From NCBI GenBank assembly GCA_947476335.1, contig CANJQH010000025.1, positions 1 to 40,545 on the forward strand: a DNA stretch of 40,545 bases. Reading direction: 5' to 3'. The stretch's first letter is position 1. Every line of letters begins with the position of its first letter. This document shows positions 40,440 to 40,545 of the stretch, piece by piece. The notes under the pieces are model-generated. The model worked only from the letters and a program-made list of their open reading frames with translations. It did not search any database and was not told the origin of the DNA. The position numbers were made by a program, and so were the translations under genes. Source of the stretch: Anaerolineae bacterium. Lineage in GTDB: Bacteria; Chloroflexota; Anaerolineae; J036; Brachytrichaceae.

Positions 40440-40545
40440 ATGAAACTCGATGCAGTCATAAAACAGCTGCAGGGGCGATGGGCCAGCTTGCCGGATCGGC
40501 GCAAGCCGAATAACAATCAGCAATACGAGATGGCGGATGCGGCGA
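40440..40545 (+). CDS. Transposase N-terminus, ISNCY-like (runs off the window)
   Basis: The frame from ATG 40440 gives 35 codons to the window edge: MKLDAVIKQLQGRWASLPDR, then RKPNNNQQYEMADAA. The LPD-R-...-QYEM-DAA pattern is the start of transposases grouped with ISNCY in my recollection (LPDHR..NTQYSMKDAALGAFS). GAGGG lies just upstream. The left end of the element should lie between the tRNA gene and here, but I could not define it. Confidence 0.6.
   Translation, partial: MKLDAVIKQLQGRWASLPDRRKPNNNQQYEMADAA

Noticed and set aside
40270-40545. tRNA-Gly as attachment site of a genomic island with the recombinase-like gene
   Set aside because: The recombinase-like protein lacks catalytic residues, is 3 kb away, and no direct repeat of the tRNA end was seen in the window.

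Overview
The window looks like a chromosomal segment of an uncultured or little-studied Chloroflexota bacterium, perhaps Anaerolineae-like. The best single clue is the solute-binding lipoprotein at 6266-8005: its N-terminal linker is built of repeated VEVT/VTRVVEVE segments, a style typical of Chloroflexota lipoproteins. Coding DNA is GC-rich and dense, and most genes are ordinary metabolic or envelope genes. The assignment is an inference; no rRNA or other phylogenetic marker is present.

Layout. 273-4635 (+): a MATE exporter followed by a compact coenzyme-B12-dependent diol/glycerol dehydratase locus (fused large+medium subunit, an unrecognised 132-aa protein, a short small subunit). No shell protein or reactivase is present in the window. 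4636-6265: about 1.6 kb without a convincing gene, holding relic-like sequence, a palindromic mobile repeat, a 13-bp tandem array and a second mobile repeat. 6266-9778 (+): peptide/opine-type ABC importer, binding protein plus two permeases but no ATPases. 9814-11991 (-): glgC, methylmalonyl-CoA epimerase and a truncated DeoC-like gene. 12182-16148 (-): Gfo/Idh/MocA oxidoreductase, Rieske oxygenase and M19 dipeptidase. 16448-18791 (-): a lipoprotein and an NAD-dependent epimerase. 19253-20401 (-): galactokinase, divergent from a VC0807-like membrane protein (20449-21189, +). 21271-27427 (-): a GT39-like membrane glycosyltransferase, an SPFH/prohibitin protein and an M6-like metalloprotease. 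27641-30022 (+): SulP transporter and DinB-like protein. 30033-32579 (-): YegS-like lipid kinase and a GAF-PAS histidine kinase. 33212-35053 (+): ftsH. 35272-38997 (-): YitT protein, a tyrosine-recombinase-like protein lacking most catalytic residues, a D-2-hydroxyacid dehydrogenase and a methyltransferase. 39047-40204 (+): GT4 glycosyltransferase. The right end carries tRNA-Gly(CCC) and the first 35 codons of a transposase.

The most notable content is between the genes. Three separate families of non-autonomous palindromic mobile elements can be recognised by exact target duplications. Family A is about 112 bp, has GTAA-starting inverted ends and 8-bp duplications (IS66-like), with six well-preserved copies, one shortened nested copy and several relics. 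Family B is exactly 90 bp in three copies, each duplicating the TA of a CTAG target (IS630-like); two copies sit inside family A copies. Family C is a single 182-bp element with 22-bp ends and an 8-bp duplication. Most family A copies lie at or within about 30 bp downstream of stop codons, and in two cases they split an older hairpin. Their two arms change together from copy to copy. Several short tandem arrays with 12-18 bp units, one inside a gene, add to the impression of a genome shaped by hairpin and slippage events.

Functionally the genes do not form one pathway. The dehydratase and the methylmalonyl-CoA epimerase both fit B12/propionate metabolism, glgC and galK fit sugar storage and use, and several genes serve the envelope. 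All functions are read from sequence by eye; no database search was possible.
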